Of a DNA stretch of 64,000 nucleotides, positions 35,313-47,125 are shown in pieces. The stretch lies in NCBI RefSeq assembly GCF_008831285.2, contig NC_045144.1:20537716-20601715 (forward strand). The letters are read 5' to 3'. The translations under genes and the position numbers were made by a program. Each line of letters begins with the position of its first letter. Positions within the stretch are counted from its first letter, which is position 1. A model generated the notes under the pieces. That model saw only the letters and a list, made by a program, of their open reading frames with translations, was not told where the DNA came from and made no database searches. This stretch comes from Nymphaea colorata (Eukaryota > Streptophyta > Magnoliopsida > Nymphaeales > Nymphaeaceae).

Positions 35313-37812
35313 ATGGAAACTTCAAGCTCGAAAAGTAGTCCTTTGGGTACTAGCCCATTTTCAACTCCATTGCGCGCTGGAGAGCTTCTAGGGAAAAGAA
35401 TACTTGCATGGTATTTAGCGTCACTGAGTTTGCTATGTCTGGCTCAAGCTTGTTGTTTCATTGATTACTAATTGCTTAGCATATACTGATATATTTCAGG
35501 ACTGAAGAAACCGGATCGTCTGCATCAGTTTGCGTTCATATAGAGCAGAAAATCTTTACATTGCACAAGGTTCAGAAGGATGTTAATCTTTCTTACCATG
35601 CTTTCTGTAATCACGTTTTTTTCTTCACTCTGAAAATTTTCCAACTGTTTGTCTTTATATGCTTATTTTAGTATGTTATGATATGTGTTATTTCAGTATG
35701 TTTTAATGTCAAAGAGTGGATACTTTAGACGAGCACTACTGAAGTCGATGGATGTGGAGCTCCCAAGTACTTTCCCTGGAGGGTCTCAAACTTTTCAGTG
35801 GATTGTTCTGTTCATGTATGATTATCCGCTCCCCATGGATCCTTTCAACCTATCAGCAATCAGATGTGCAGCAGAGGTCCTGGAAATGTATGAAAATTAC
35901 TGCAGCGGGAACCTTTGCGAACAGTCTGATCTTTATCTGAACCAAGTAGTTCTGCAACACTGGGCAGATACTTTGATTGTTCTTCAAAAGTCTCAGACCT
36001 TGCAACCATGGTGCGAGACTCTTTTGATCGTGAGCCGCTGCATAGAGTCACTAGCTTTCATGGCCTGCATGGAGGTTCTTGATCCAGAGAGGAGAGGGCA
36101 GGAGCCAGTTATCACATTCAGCTTGGTAGCTGGACGACGTTGGAATTGTGAGGCTGCAAAGGAAATTTCAGGGAAGCATCTTTGGATCAAGGACTTGATA
36201 GCAATACCATTTGGGCACTTTCAGAGAATAATTGGTTCTATGAGAAGACAGGGAATGGAAGAGAAATTCGTGAGCACGATGATCATGTTCTATGCTAACA
36301 AATGGGTTCTGTCTAAGAAGACACATCAATTTTGGGAGATAACTGCAGAAAAGAATAGCCAAGATGTTGTGAATCACAAGATCTCAGTCATCTTACAAGG
36401 TGTTGTAGATTTATTGCCAATAGACCAAAAGTCCCGAAATATAATCCCTGTAGGATTTTTGCTGTCCTTACTTTCAAGATCCCTGAAGATACATTCAGCA
36501 AATGATGTCAAGAAGAAGCTTCAACACCTGATTGCCTCTCTCTTACACTTGGCACAACTTGATGAGCTGCTTTTCCCCGAAAAGGGTGGGCGGTCAATCT
36601 CATCAAGTCCAGAAGTAGAAGCAATGAAGAAAGTTTTTGTCATTTCCATAACTTCCTTTACAAATCCCAGCACATTCTTCACTGTTTCAAAGCTTTGGGA
36701 TCTATACCTTTCACGCCTGGCAGTTGATCCAGACCTGAGTGCAAGTAGCTTTATGGCTTTTGTTGAAATAATACCAATCTCTGCAAGACAAAACCATGAC
36801 CACCTTTACAGAGCCACTGACACATTTCTTTTGGTAAGTTCTCTGCAATATCTTTCTACCAACCATGTGGATTCTGCAGTATCGACTTACAATCTTCGTC
36901 TGAAAAATAATCACATTCAGTATAAATTATTAGAGAATCATTACTGTAAATGGTCATGGTACTCTCGAATATTGTTACTCTGTTACTCATTTCTTTGATT
37001 AACGGCATCATCCTGAAAATCTGATTTATTCATTCTTCTTTCTGAGTGTTAATTGAACAGGCTCACCCTCACATCTCTGAAGAAGAAAGGGTTTCTGTAT
37101 CCAAGGACCTCAATTGCCAAAAGCTATCACAGGAAACCTGCATTGAAGCAGTTCAAAATACACGAATGCCACTGCGTCTGATAGTCCAAGCACTGTTTGT
37201 TCAACAGCTGAACATTCATCAGGCTGTCAAGGACTGCTCTGAATCATTCAGGCTAACACATTCATGTGAATTCTCTGACACAGTTTCGTGTTTGAAATAT
37301 CAGCAAAACAGCAATAAACTTTCCTCTGATGATGGCCACAATGAAGCAATAGCAGCAGAAGCAGCAGGAGAAGAAGAGGAAACAATTGCAGATGGCTGCA
37401 TGCCCTTAGGACTCTTACTTAAAAGGATCCGGTTGGCCATCAACCAAATTTAATCAAAGACGACTTTGAATCCACAAGCTTCAGGCTTCAGTGCCTTGAG
37501 CAAGAAGTTGAAATTTTGAAGGCAAGGCTTCAATCGCGAAGGCTCTCAAGCAAAGAAGCTCAAAGAACAGCAAGCTTCAAAATATTCAACATGGGAAGCA
37601 GGTCAATAGATAAGATAGAGAGGCCATTGAACCACGTTGGTAGGAATTGCATTGCATCTGCTAGCTGGTCTTCGCAGGGAAAGTATGCCAGAAGGATACT
37701 GAAAGTCTTTCAGAAGATACCACTATTTGGAGGAGTCAAATCAAAGAGGAAACAGGCGTCCATTGGGAAGAAGACCACGGGTAAACTAAGTGAATGTAGT
37801 TTTATGGATTGA
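35313..37812 (+). CDS. NPH3-family BTB protein with apparent frameshift
   Basis: Plant NPH3/RPT2-like protein. Family members act as CUL3 ubiquitin-ligase adaptors or plasma-membrane signalling scaffolds in phototropism and auxin transport. Exons: 35313-35410, 35500-35569, 35697-36833 and 37061-37812. The first three junctions are in frame (LAW|TEETG, TLHK|YVLMS, DTFLL|AHPHISEEER). The BTB domain spans about residues 37-140 and the NPH3 domain about 200-500, with DLIAIPFGHFQRIIGSM and ATDTFLLAHPHISEEERV typical. In exon 4 the frame breaks near 37421-37427 (after LGLLLKR). The uncorrected frame stops at 37451-37453, giving about 565 residues. Directly beyond, in the frame offset by one missing base, the conserved IKDDFESTSFRLQCLEQEVE coiled-coil tail runs open to the stop at 37812. 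This is either a very recent mutation or an assembly error. No gene symbol is given. Confidence 0.88.
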
Positions 37813-38968
37813 AACACTTAATATTCAGAATTAAGAATTCATTAGGTGTACAAGATTGTATAATTAAGTGAATGACTCTCACAGGACACAAAAACAGTTG
37901 CTGGCACAGATTTATGTGTTTTAATAGTTCATGCTGTAAAAAGTTTGTTATGGTACTCCCATCTGGACATTCTAGAAATTATGCTGAGAAGTGAGAACTG
38001 TTGGTTCTAGAGGTGAAACAGGTTGGAAGCTCTTATTCTCGGTGCTTCCCGAAATTATCAGATATTGTACGTTATCTTTTTAAGCTCAAACCAGAAGCAG
38101 ATCAGTTTCAGCCAGTTTAGAACATTTCCATAGAAAGACCACTCCCCACCAACCTTCATTTCAGCACAAAGTAGGCCTCCCAACAGGACTTGATGTTCAC
38201 TGGTCAAGAACAGGTGCAGGTAGATGACAAGTATGAATCACATCTCTAAATTCCCAAAATCAGATAAAAAGGACCACTCTGTTTTTGCATTTGTCCGATA
38301 TTCTTGTCTATTGGAGGCAATCTCAAAAGTTAGCAAAGACATTCCAAAGCAAGCCATGGTTATATATGTTCTACAGTGCAGGAATTTATGGTTGGAACTC
38401 AACTGACATTCTAGATTGATAACAGCAAGATTCCTTGTTTCATGATTGATGGAGAATCCATTTTAAATGGGAAAACAGAATGGGAATGCAATTTTCATGT
38501 TGGCCAACAATTGTTAGCATAGGAATACCAGTTTCAAATTGTCACATTTCTTTTCATTTCTTGTGTTGTTGGTTGTTCCTGGCCCAATGATTTCATGAAC
38601 ACCTCTTGTAACTCTATTAAGTTATGAATGTATATCTCAAGTGTCTAAAAAAATCTCTGCTGTATATTTTAGTGCAATCTTGTTAAAATGTGAAGCGGTA
38701 CACAGGTCGTCCAAGACCACAAAAAGACAAGTCAGGAGTAATAGTTTGAAGTCAGTCCAAATTGATCAACTAGAAATAATTAAGTAAATGAATAAGTATA
38801 TTCATATAGGCCATGCTAATAATCCACACACATATATATAGGGCAGTCAATAAATTTAATTGGGATCGGATATCCCGGCACTGCTTAAAAAAAAAAATAA
38901 ATATGGAAAAAGATTTAATATCCGCCAAGAAATTGTATCCTATTTGGATTTAAGAAATGACATTTACT
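37813..38968. other. 3' flank of the NPH3 gene and repeat border
   Basis: The 3' UTR presumably lies in the first few hundred bases. From about 38860 the sequence turns into GGATCGGATATCC-type repeat DNA that continues at 39560 beyond the inserted hAT-like element. Confidence 0.5.
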
Positions 38969-39035
38969 CAATGTCACCTGGGTGCGTTTCCTCGCACCCG
39001 CACCGACGCGTTGCGGGGTGCTCCAGGTGCGCACC

Positions 39036-39066
39036 CGATGATGAGGCACCCGATGATGAGGCACGC
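39036..39066. repeat. 15-bp tandem repeat
   Basis: The word CACCCGATGATGAGG occurs twice back to back within the hAT-like element. Confidence 0.85.
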
Positions 39067-39408
39067 ACCCAAACGCACCCAGGGGAGTTGGATCAAGTTT
39101 CGAGTCGAAACCAAATCCAAACCAAGTTCATCCGCTTGTATGGTTTGGATCTGGATCTGATTTCGAGATGAAACCAGATTAAAAATCCACAGAATCAAAT
39201 TCTCGTCCACTGTTGCATCTAATTTAATACATCTATAGATATATTATATGTTCTCTTTTCTCTTTAAAAAAAAAACGATACAGGACTAAAGAATGGTGGC
39301 TTTCATAAAACGATCTGTTTTCCTTTTTTTCAAACATTTCTTTTTTGATTTTTTTTCACTATCATAAAAATGTATAATTTTAATTGTGTTATTTAATTTC
39401 TACGAAAA

Positions 39409-39439
<31 letters not shown>

Positions 39440-39488
39440 TTAATAAAATATCTTCACCGCACCGCCGCACCTAATTTTTTTGAGATGT

Positions 39489-39532
39489 GCCGCACCGGCA
39501 CCCGCACCGGCACCGGCACCGGCACCCGCACC
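39489..39532. repeat. GCACCG hexamer minisatellite
   Basis: Consecutive GCACCG/GCACCC hexamers in the right arm of the hAT-like element. They read as Gly/Thr/Arg repeats in open frames and are not coding. Confidence 0.85.
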
Positions 39533-39868
39533 CAGCATTCAGGTGACATAGCATTTACTGTGATTTGGATTCAGCTTTAGGTAGATATCTGATTGAATTT
39601 GAATGTCGTTTTAAATAAATATCCTATATCTAGTATCCATCCATTTTGAAAGTCAGTTCTTAACATATTGTAATGCAGTTCAAATTTAGTTTAAATGTCA
39701 GATTCAGATTTGTGGCAAATTTAAAATTTAGATTCAGATTGTGAATTCCGATTCATATTGAGATATGACACTATTTTTTTTTTTTTTTGTAGGTTATTCA
39801 AACAGAATAAGCAGATATAATCTGTCTGTTCATATCCTTTTATCCAATTTGAATCTAATCGACATGTT

Positions 39869-39877
<9 letters not shown>

Positions 39878-39900
<23 letters not shown>
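39878..39900. repeat. (AT)n microsatellite
   Basis: Short AT run preceded by CACACA. Confidence 0.85.
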
Positions 39901-40499
39901 ACTCTAGTTTTTTAAAATCACCCCGCCATGTAACCAAAATCATCTATTGTATATTCCAAATAATAAATGCCATGGCATCCTAAGGTAATCTTCTTTTTTA
40001 CTCAAAGCATTAACCATTCAGGTAAACTCCTCTCCCAAGTAACAGCAGTGATGATAAATGCTGCATTAGAAACGAGGAGGTTAAATGAAAGAAATTTTAT
40101 TAATAGCAGGTTTATCTTAAGATAGGTGGATGTCAATGGTCGGTTTCGGATTGAATCTCTGACAGATCCGTTTTAAATAATTCAGATATGGAAAAGAATC
40201 TAACATCCAATTGGAAATTTGGATCGGATTTGGTTTTAAGAATATACATCCATTGGATTCGGATACTGATTCATATCCAATACATATCCGATCATGGTAT
40301 CCAAATTTAAATGTCCGAATCCCAGCTGGAGCTTTGATATCCCAGGATGGTACTGAATCCGTTGGGAAGTTGGTGACGCCTGTGGGTTTTGAAGTTGAAA
40401 CCTGCCATAACCGGAATGGCTACTTTAATAGCTTGATAAAATCTGAACATAATTTGTTCGTTCCGTACAAGACTAAGCTAGACTGCAAGATGGATTAGT

Positions 40500-42900
40500 C
40501 ACTATACATGTAAAAATTAGGATATGAACCCAAACTAAGTCAACGAAATTTTAGATTATTTATACTAAATAAGTAATATTTTATAAAAAAACCTTAGTGA
40601 AAATAAAAACTATTATTTTCAAAATAATTTTGATATAAAAATTTATTAAGTAGACAATTTTAAATACGTAAAAGTAGTAATTTATTATCAATATTTGAAA
40701 CTTTGTGTGGTTACAATTTTATTGAATGTCTCTCAGGATATTATCAATGTTTGAAACTTAAAATTGATATTTCAAATAAGCCTTTGTGATGCAAATAAAA
40801 ATTTTAAGTAGTTAATTAATACAAAAAAGGCATACTTTTATAAGTAATTGGATCATTTGATCAATTACATTGAAAGAAGATTAATTGGTCAAAATAAAAA
40901 GAAAAGGATGGTTTACCAAAATAACATAAAGTAATATAAAGCATTTCAATCAAGAATTGTTAAAACTTAAAAATTATGTATAATGGATAACAAATAGTAT
41001 AAAAATAACATAAACACTGAAATATATTATTTTTGAAACAAAATTAATTAAAAATAAAAAATACAAATTAATATTGAGATCAAAATTAATGAGGTAAAAA
41101 TATGAGCAAAGTATACTAGAACCCTTTGTAAGTGAATTGTAGGGGTTATATTATACAAACAAATTTAGATATAATTTCAAATAAGTTTTTTTTTATACAA
41201 ACAAAATTTCAATTAGTGAATTAATTAAACAAGCATACTCGAATAAGAAATTTGTTCGTTATAGAGTCTCTCAATAAAATTTTGTTACAGTAGATATCTA
41301 ATTATATAAAACAGTATTAATATCAAAAAGCTATTATTGTGGAAACAAAAATTAATTAAGGAAAATTAAAGAATGAAAAATATGAACTTAATATTGAGAT
41401 CAAGATCAACATGGTAAAAATCAAAACAAAACATATCAGAACTCTTCGTAAGCGGTTACTGGTGTTGTATCATACAAACAACATTAGTTATGAAACTTCA
41501 AAAAAAGCTTTATGTAGGTAAACAAAATTTTCAATTAGTGAATTAATTATACAGCCAGACTATCATAAGCAAACGAATTATTAGATCAAATAAACTACAA
41601 TAATGTTAATTAGTCCAATCAATTTATTCGAAGTGAAAAGAAAATGATAGTTTGCCCCAGTAACTGAAAAATAATATTTAACATCCCGACCATGAACTCT
41701 TGAAACCTGAAATTCTAAAGCTAAGAAGACTAACCCAAAGAGTTAGTGATGACGTGGAGCGAATGAAGATTTAACATCATTGAACACTGTTTATATGAAT
41801 ATAAAGCAAATTATTTCAATCAACTCAATAAAATGGGAAAATTTTCCCAAATAATATATTTTTAAATGAGAAATAATATGAGTCACCTGATTTAATAATT
41901 CTCAACAATAGATCATCACGAAAAAATTGTTTACTAAATTAAAATTTGTTATTATTTAAAAACAAAAAAATCAATGTTCAATATGCGCAGTTAATATGAA
42001 AAAGGTATAAAAGTCACATGAATAATTTATTTATTGAAAAAACTATTTGTCTAATTAATCAAACATATTATTTTGTATAAACATTTGCCCTCATAAAAAC
42101 TTTATTCAGTTGATAAACTAGTTGCTTTAAATAAGTACTTAGAAAAAGAGAATTCATTAGAGAGAGACTTTTAAAATAATGTAAAACTTGTAAATCAATA
42201 ATTAAACCCAAGTTTGGTTAAACTATTTTATGTAATTACAATTATTTTTAAAATGAGAGCATCATTTTTTTTAATTAATACTTGGTAGGTAAATAAGAAA
42301 AGAAATAAACATAATAAAGATTTGCAAAGTGTCAAGGGATGCAATAGTTTGGATTAGGGTTGAGGACAGCTACGTTTGATTAGATGAGAGGATTGAACTC
42401 TAATTTCTATATTCTTTTTTTATGCCTGCTATTCATAATGATGCTTAAATTAGTTGGTGCTTATAAGATATGAGCATCATATGTTCATACGTTAGTAATA
42501 TCCATCAGAATAGTTTTTTGAGTTTCAACTTCATTGTGCATTGTTGAGTTTCTCTGCAATTAAAATCAGTGTATAATCTTTCTGTTGACGATGTCTCTAA
42601 TTTGATATGATTGTACTTGGGAGTGGTATCACAGAAACCTTATTTTTGAGATTTTTTTTTTAAATTTTTAATTGTAATTAAGAATGGTAGACTATTGAAT
42701 GACATGATACTCTATGCCAACCTTATTAATGTGCAAATTACCTTTTGTTTTTTTAAAAAAACTTAGAATAAAGTATTATTTAAAAGATTAGATGTTTATG
42801 AAGGTGGATTTATCCCTTTGTTAATTTCTCAATCTTGTTGCTAAAATAATTATGCTTGGACTCTTCTCAAATATCATTGATAAAATTTGTTTCAAAATCT
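40500..42900. repeat. very AT-rich block with diverged internal duplication
   Basis: About 2.4 kb without coding content. Two stretches about 320 bp apart are clearly related: 41072-41230 and 41393-41550 share TATTGAGATCAARATYAA, a TAGAACCCT/CAGAACTCT block, TACAAACAA and ATTAGTGAATTAATT. Weaker matches link 40870-40970 with 41600-41710. The origin is unknown. It may be an old transposon interior. Confidence 0.55.
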
Positions 42901-44790
42901 AAAAATTGTATTTGGATATCAAATTTAAAAGTCTTCAGATCAAAATTGGATTTTTGAACACAAAATTCGGGTTGGGATTGAAATCGGGTATTGAATTAGG
43001 AAGTCGGATTCGGATTTTTGAATTTAAAATGTCGGTGAACTTTTTCCCAACTTTTTGCTTTATGTGATTTTCTCGTAAATATCGTGACATTTTCTTTTTG
43101 TTGTAAAATCTCGCGATATTTGTGGCATTGCATGGAACCAAACGATCGAATGCATATGACAGTAAAAAAAACATACACACACACACACACACAGTTTTAA
43201 CGTGAAAAAACATAAATAAAAGTTCATCCGTTGGTTTCCAATCATGTGAAGGTATTTATACAATCGGATAAAAAAAAGCCAATTTCAATTGAGATTTTAA
43301 AGGCTGAGAAATCTAAAACTGTTAATTGATACAAATTTAAGACTCAACTATGAGAACTAAACTATCAGATATTAATGTCATTCCGTTCTCTTTAAAACTG
43401 AATCTTTGTTTAATATGTAAAGATTAATGAATCGGTTTCTATTTCATAGCATCATCCCAAATCTAAGAAATTTTAATCTTTGTTATTAGTGAGGTTGGAT
43501 TCAGATAAAAATTGCTACCAATTCAGACTCCTATTTATGATTAGATCCAGACATCTTACCTGGTCCAGATAATGCAATTCGGAATTTGATATGGTAACTC
43601 GATATGTTTAATCCGTTTACATCCCCACATTTAAGATGATCTGAATAATAAAGATGTTGGCAGATTAGTATCCAATCGAAAATTGGAAAATGAAAAAAAA
43701 AAGAGAGAAAAATAATAACTTGTTTTGAACTTAAAGTATTCTTTTATGACTGAATCCAAGTCTAAGTCCGCTGAGATCTGACCTGATGATCTCCGCTCGA
43801 GCAAGGGTTTCAGTCGAGTGAGGTTTTCACTTGAGCACAGGCTCTTGCTCGAGTGAATATCTATTTTCTCTCTGACCTTGTTCGAGTGATCTCTGTTCTC
43901 CTTCAAACCCTCGCTTGAGCAAAGATCTGTTCTCTCTGAGACCCTTGAGCGAGGGCCGGTTCTTCCTCAAACCTCGCTCTAGCAAGTGTTTTAGAACCTG
44001 AAACCCATTCTAGGCTTTCATGTTTTCAGCTCAATCTGAAGATCTTTTTTTTTTCTTCTTTTAGATTTTTGTAGTAACATATGATTGTTCCTTCTCCTTT
44101 TCTGCCCATTTTTTTTCATATTTTATACATGAAGCAGTGTCGCCTTCCACAACAGAAGCATATTGAACAAGCAAGAACACAGTTGATCGAGTCAAGCTTG
44201 AGCTATCATTGTAAAGCTCGACTCGAGTTCAAGCTGAAGAAAACAAGAGTTGAGCCAAGCTTGAGCTGGCCAAGCTCGGGCTCGGCTCGACTCGTGTTCA
44301 GCTCTACCAACCACGTAGACCTGGAAGAGATCCGAACAAGTTGAATACAGTAAACAGTGGATTTGAACCATGTCCGAACTAGGGGCGCAACAAACTACAA
44401 AAATTTATGACCTAACCCACCGACATAGTCTTTAGCCGACCCGAGTTTGATTCACGGGTTTACTTGATTTTTACGGGATTAGCTACATGGGTGCTGGTGT
44501 GGGCAGTCACCGGACCTTCCAAAATCTCATTGAAATTGAGGCTAATCTCAGGTCTAGTCACCTGCGATGCCCACGCTGACTAACCCCGGCCGTCGACTCC
44601 GGTGCTCTTCAGCCAAAAAATCCCACCTCTGGCAATCTGATCCAGTTTGTTTTTTTTTTTTTAAAAAAAAAAATTAATTTTTTAAGCCTTCTCTTTTAAT
44701 TTAATCTTTGCAGGGGCCTATCTCCTTGACTTGGTGATGTTTCTTCGGTGGACAGTTGGAGTTTCAATTAGATTTGGAAGAATGAAGCAT
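42901..44790. other. intergenic repeat mixture
   Basis: Contains a CA microsatellite (43170-43192), a degenerate CTCGAGCAAGG/CTTGAGCA-type repeat (43790-43990), and a GCTCGACTCGAG-type segment (44160-44320) related to the repeats at 55.9 and 58.7 kb. No gene recognised. Confidence 0.45.
43170..43192. repeat. (CA)n microsatellite
   Basis: Uninterrupted CA run. Confidence 0.9.
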
Positions 44791-47125
44791 CAAAGTGTGG
44801 TGGCGTTATGGGGACTCCTCAGTAGGTGTTATTATTAATAACTCCAGCTTCATACAATTATGGCCTTTTAAAGAGGAGTCATATCGGGGGTCCCCGGAAT
44901 TTGCATTTGAACGATTCACGTCCGCATTTTAGTTGCTCAGCTCTTGGCTGCTTCAACACGGAAAAGAAGATTTATTTGGTCAAAAGTTGCAAATCTACAG
45001 CTATTAATGCACCAAATTGGGCTCCAGATAAGACATCTCGTCCATTTTAATTATTCAGAGACAGCTACCTAGTATATTATATATATAATTCAAATCTGCG
45101 GTCTATTTTTGTGGCTGCAGGATGATTTTTGTTTTTTGAAGCTTATGATGCTAAAAACCATCACTAATGATATATTTTGTGATTAAAAACTATGTTCAAT
45201 CAGCTGCCGTCCCAAGATACATCATTTACCACAGGTTTTAGCATTACAAAATATAAAAAAAACCATTAGACCATAGTTGTTAGTTGGCTAATTTCAATCT
45301 CTCTCTCCCTCTCTCTCTCTTATATATATATATATGAGGAAAGATATAAAAACGGCATAACGTCTCATTGATTTTACATCTGACAATTTCTTAAAAATGA
45401 AAAAAAGGTAAAATAAAGATCTTATCAGAAGTTAAATCTTATATCTGATCTAAGATTCTTAGTTTTACCGGATCTTCGGGCACATCAGTAAAAACATGCT
45501 ACGTTAGATTCATGAATTTCAAAAGTAGAGTAGCAAAATGCCCTTTAATTTTAAATGAGGAGATAAAGGAAGAGCTAAGAATGGAAACATTCTATTTTCT
45601 TTTCAATAAAAAAATACAAAATAAAAATTTGATAGCTAAAAAATTACAAAATATTTTATTTTCAATAAAAAATGAATGGAAAATATATGAAAATAGTTTC
45701 AAAATAAAATTACAAAATATTCTTTAAAAATGACGAAAAATTGATACGTCGCACTCTTGAATGTCCACTCAGGCCCGAGTAAACGTCCTTTTGGCCCTTT
45801 GGGGAGATGAGGAATTTCAGAGATTTCCGTCTACAGTCCCATCTTCGATGCAGGATTTATTGTTCATTTGTTTTACGTGGTCTTTCATTTTTCTGCATAT
45901 CAACAGACGTCAGATCGAGCCAGAACACGCAATAAAGGTGTTCGTTAGGATGTTGGTTTCTCGTTCGTATGCTCTTCTTGCTTAGCTTTTCAGTACTGGA
46001 TTTTTTGCTACCTTTATTCGTCAGAAAATGATTATTTTTACTTAGCTTAATATACATTTGCAGAAAGTTTATAAAAGTAATGATTTATTATTGCAATATC
46101 ATGTGCAAGCGCGTTTCAAATTTCAATATTTCATGTTGTTTTGTCAATGTTTACTAATGAAAAATGTCATACAATCTCAAGCAACACACGGTAAAGTGAT
46201 GGATATGAAAAGCTTTAAAAAAGGAAAGATGAATTCTGAAAACAGCCGATCAGATGGGGAGAGCCCAAGTGGAAACGTTCAATTTTAAAATGTCAATACC
46301 GGGTCAAACTTGGTGGTTCTAAAATTTTATTTCCATTGACAAATATGCCCAACAAATTTAATTAAAAAAATAATAAAATTTTACGGGTGGACTCGGCTTT
46401 CGACAATGACTGCCCATCAAACCAAAAAGAAAAAAAAAAAAAGAAAGAAAAAAACTTACCATCAGCCTTTTCCTGGGACATGCCTCCGACGGCATACGTA
46501 TTTATAGTAGGTGGCTAAATATGTTTTGTTCTAAAATTAACAAAAAAACGTACCTCTCACTCTTATTCGGCGGTTTCATTAAAAACGTAGTTAAATTAGA
46601 AAACCACTTTTCACAAATGAAAAATGAGTCTAAAAGCTTTCCTACGGGCGCGATAGGAAAGCCTCACCCCGGGAGGCCCTTCCCCATTCAAAGTCAAGTT
46701 AGCCGTTACAGTAGTGGACAGGCAACATTGCCGGCGCCGACCGCCGCTTGGCAGTAGTTGGATTTGCAATATGAGAAAAGCTGCACAAAAGAGGTGGAGC
46801 ACAGGACACTGCGCTGGTTGGCGTGCAACAAGAAGAAGCGTTTACATGAATCATATTTTTCTTTTAAAAAAAGGATGTAGATATTATAAGTTTGTCTGTA
46901 GGTGATGAGGTACAAAATGTATTTACATTTTTGCAGATGACTCTCACCAGTCACCACCAAAAAACAAACACAGAGAAGACGAGACCAGTGTTTATTCAAC
47001 CAAGAGGAGAAACGCAAAACATGCAAACAAAAAAAGAAAAAAGCAAAAGCCGTATCCTGCGTCCCAATATTTACAGTGAAGAGACTAGGAAAAAAAAAGA
47101 ACGGAGAGTTGATGTTCATGGTTGG
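44791..47125. other. intergenic and 3' flank of the WNK gene
   Basis: No gene recognised. The part adjacent to 47126 should contain the 3' UTR of the minus-strand kinase gene. Confidence 0.5.

Larger units (their letters stand above)
38969..39551. mobile_element. hAT-like non-autonomous element with GCACC-rich ends
   Basis: The left end reads CAATGTCACCTG and the right end, inverted, reads CTATGTCACCTG. The 8-base word CATTTACT flanks both sides exactly (38961-38968 and 39552-39559), matching the 8-bp target duplication of hAT transposons. Inside each end lie GCACCCGCACCGGCACC-type repeats (about 38985-39082 and 39489-39532), and a TAA trinucleotide run at 39411-39440. At 583 bp there is no transposase. 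It is inserted inside an older GGATCGGATAT-type repeat, whose two halves continue on either side. Confidence 0.8.

Noticed and set aside
39489..39532. Regular short repeats considered as a CRISPR array
   Set aside because: Hexamer minisatellite without spacers, in a plant transposon.
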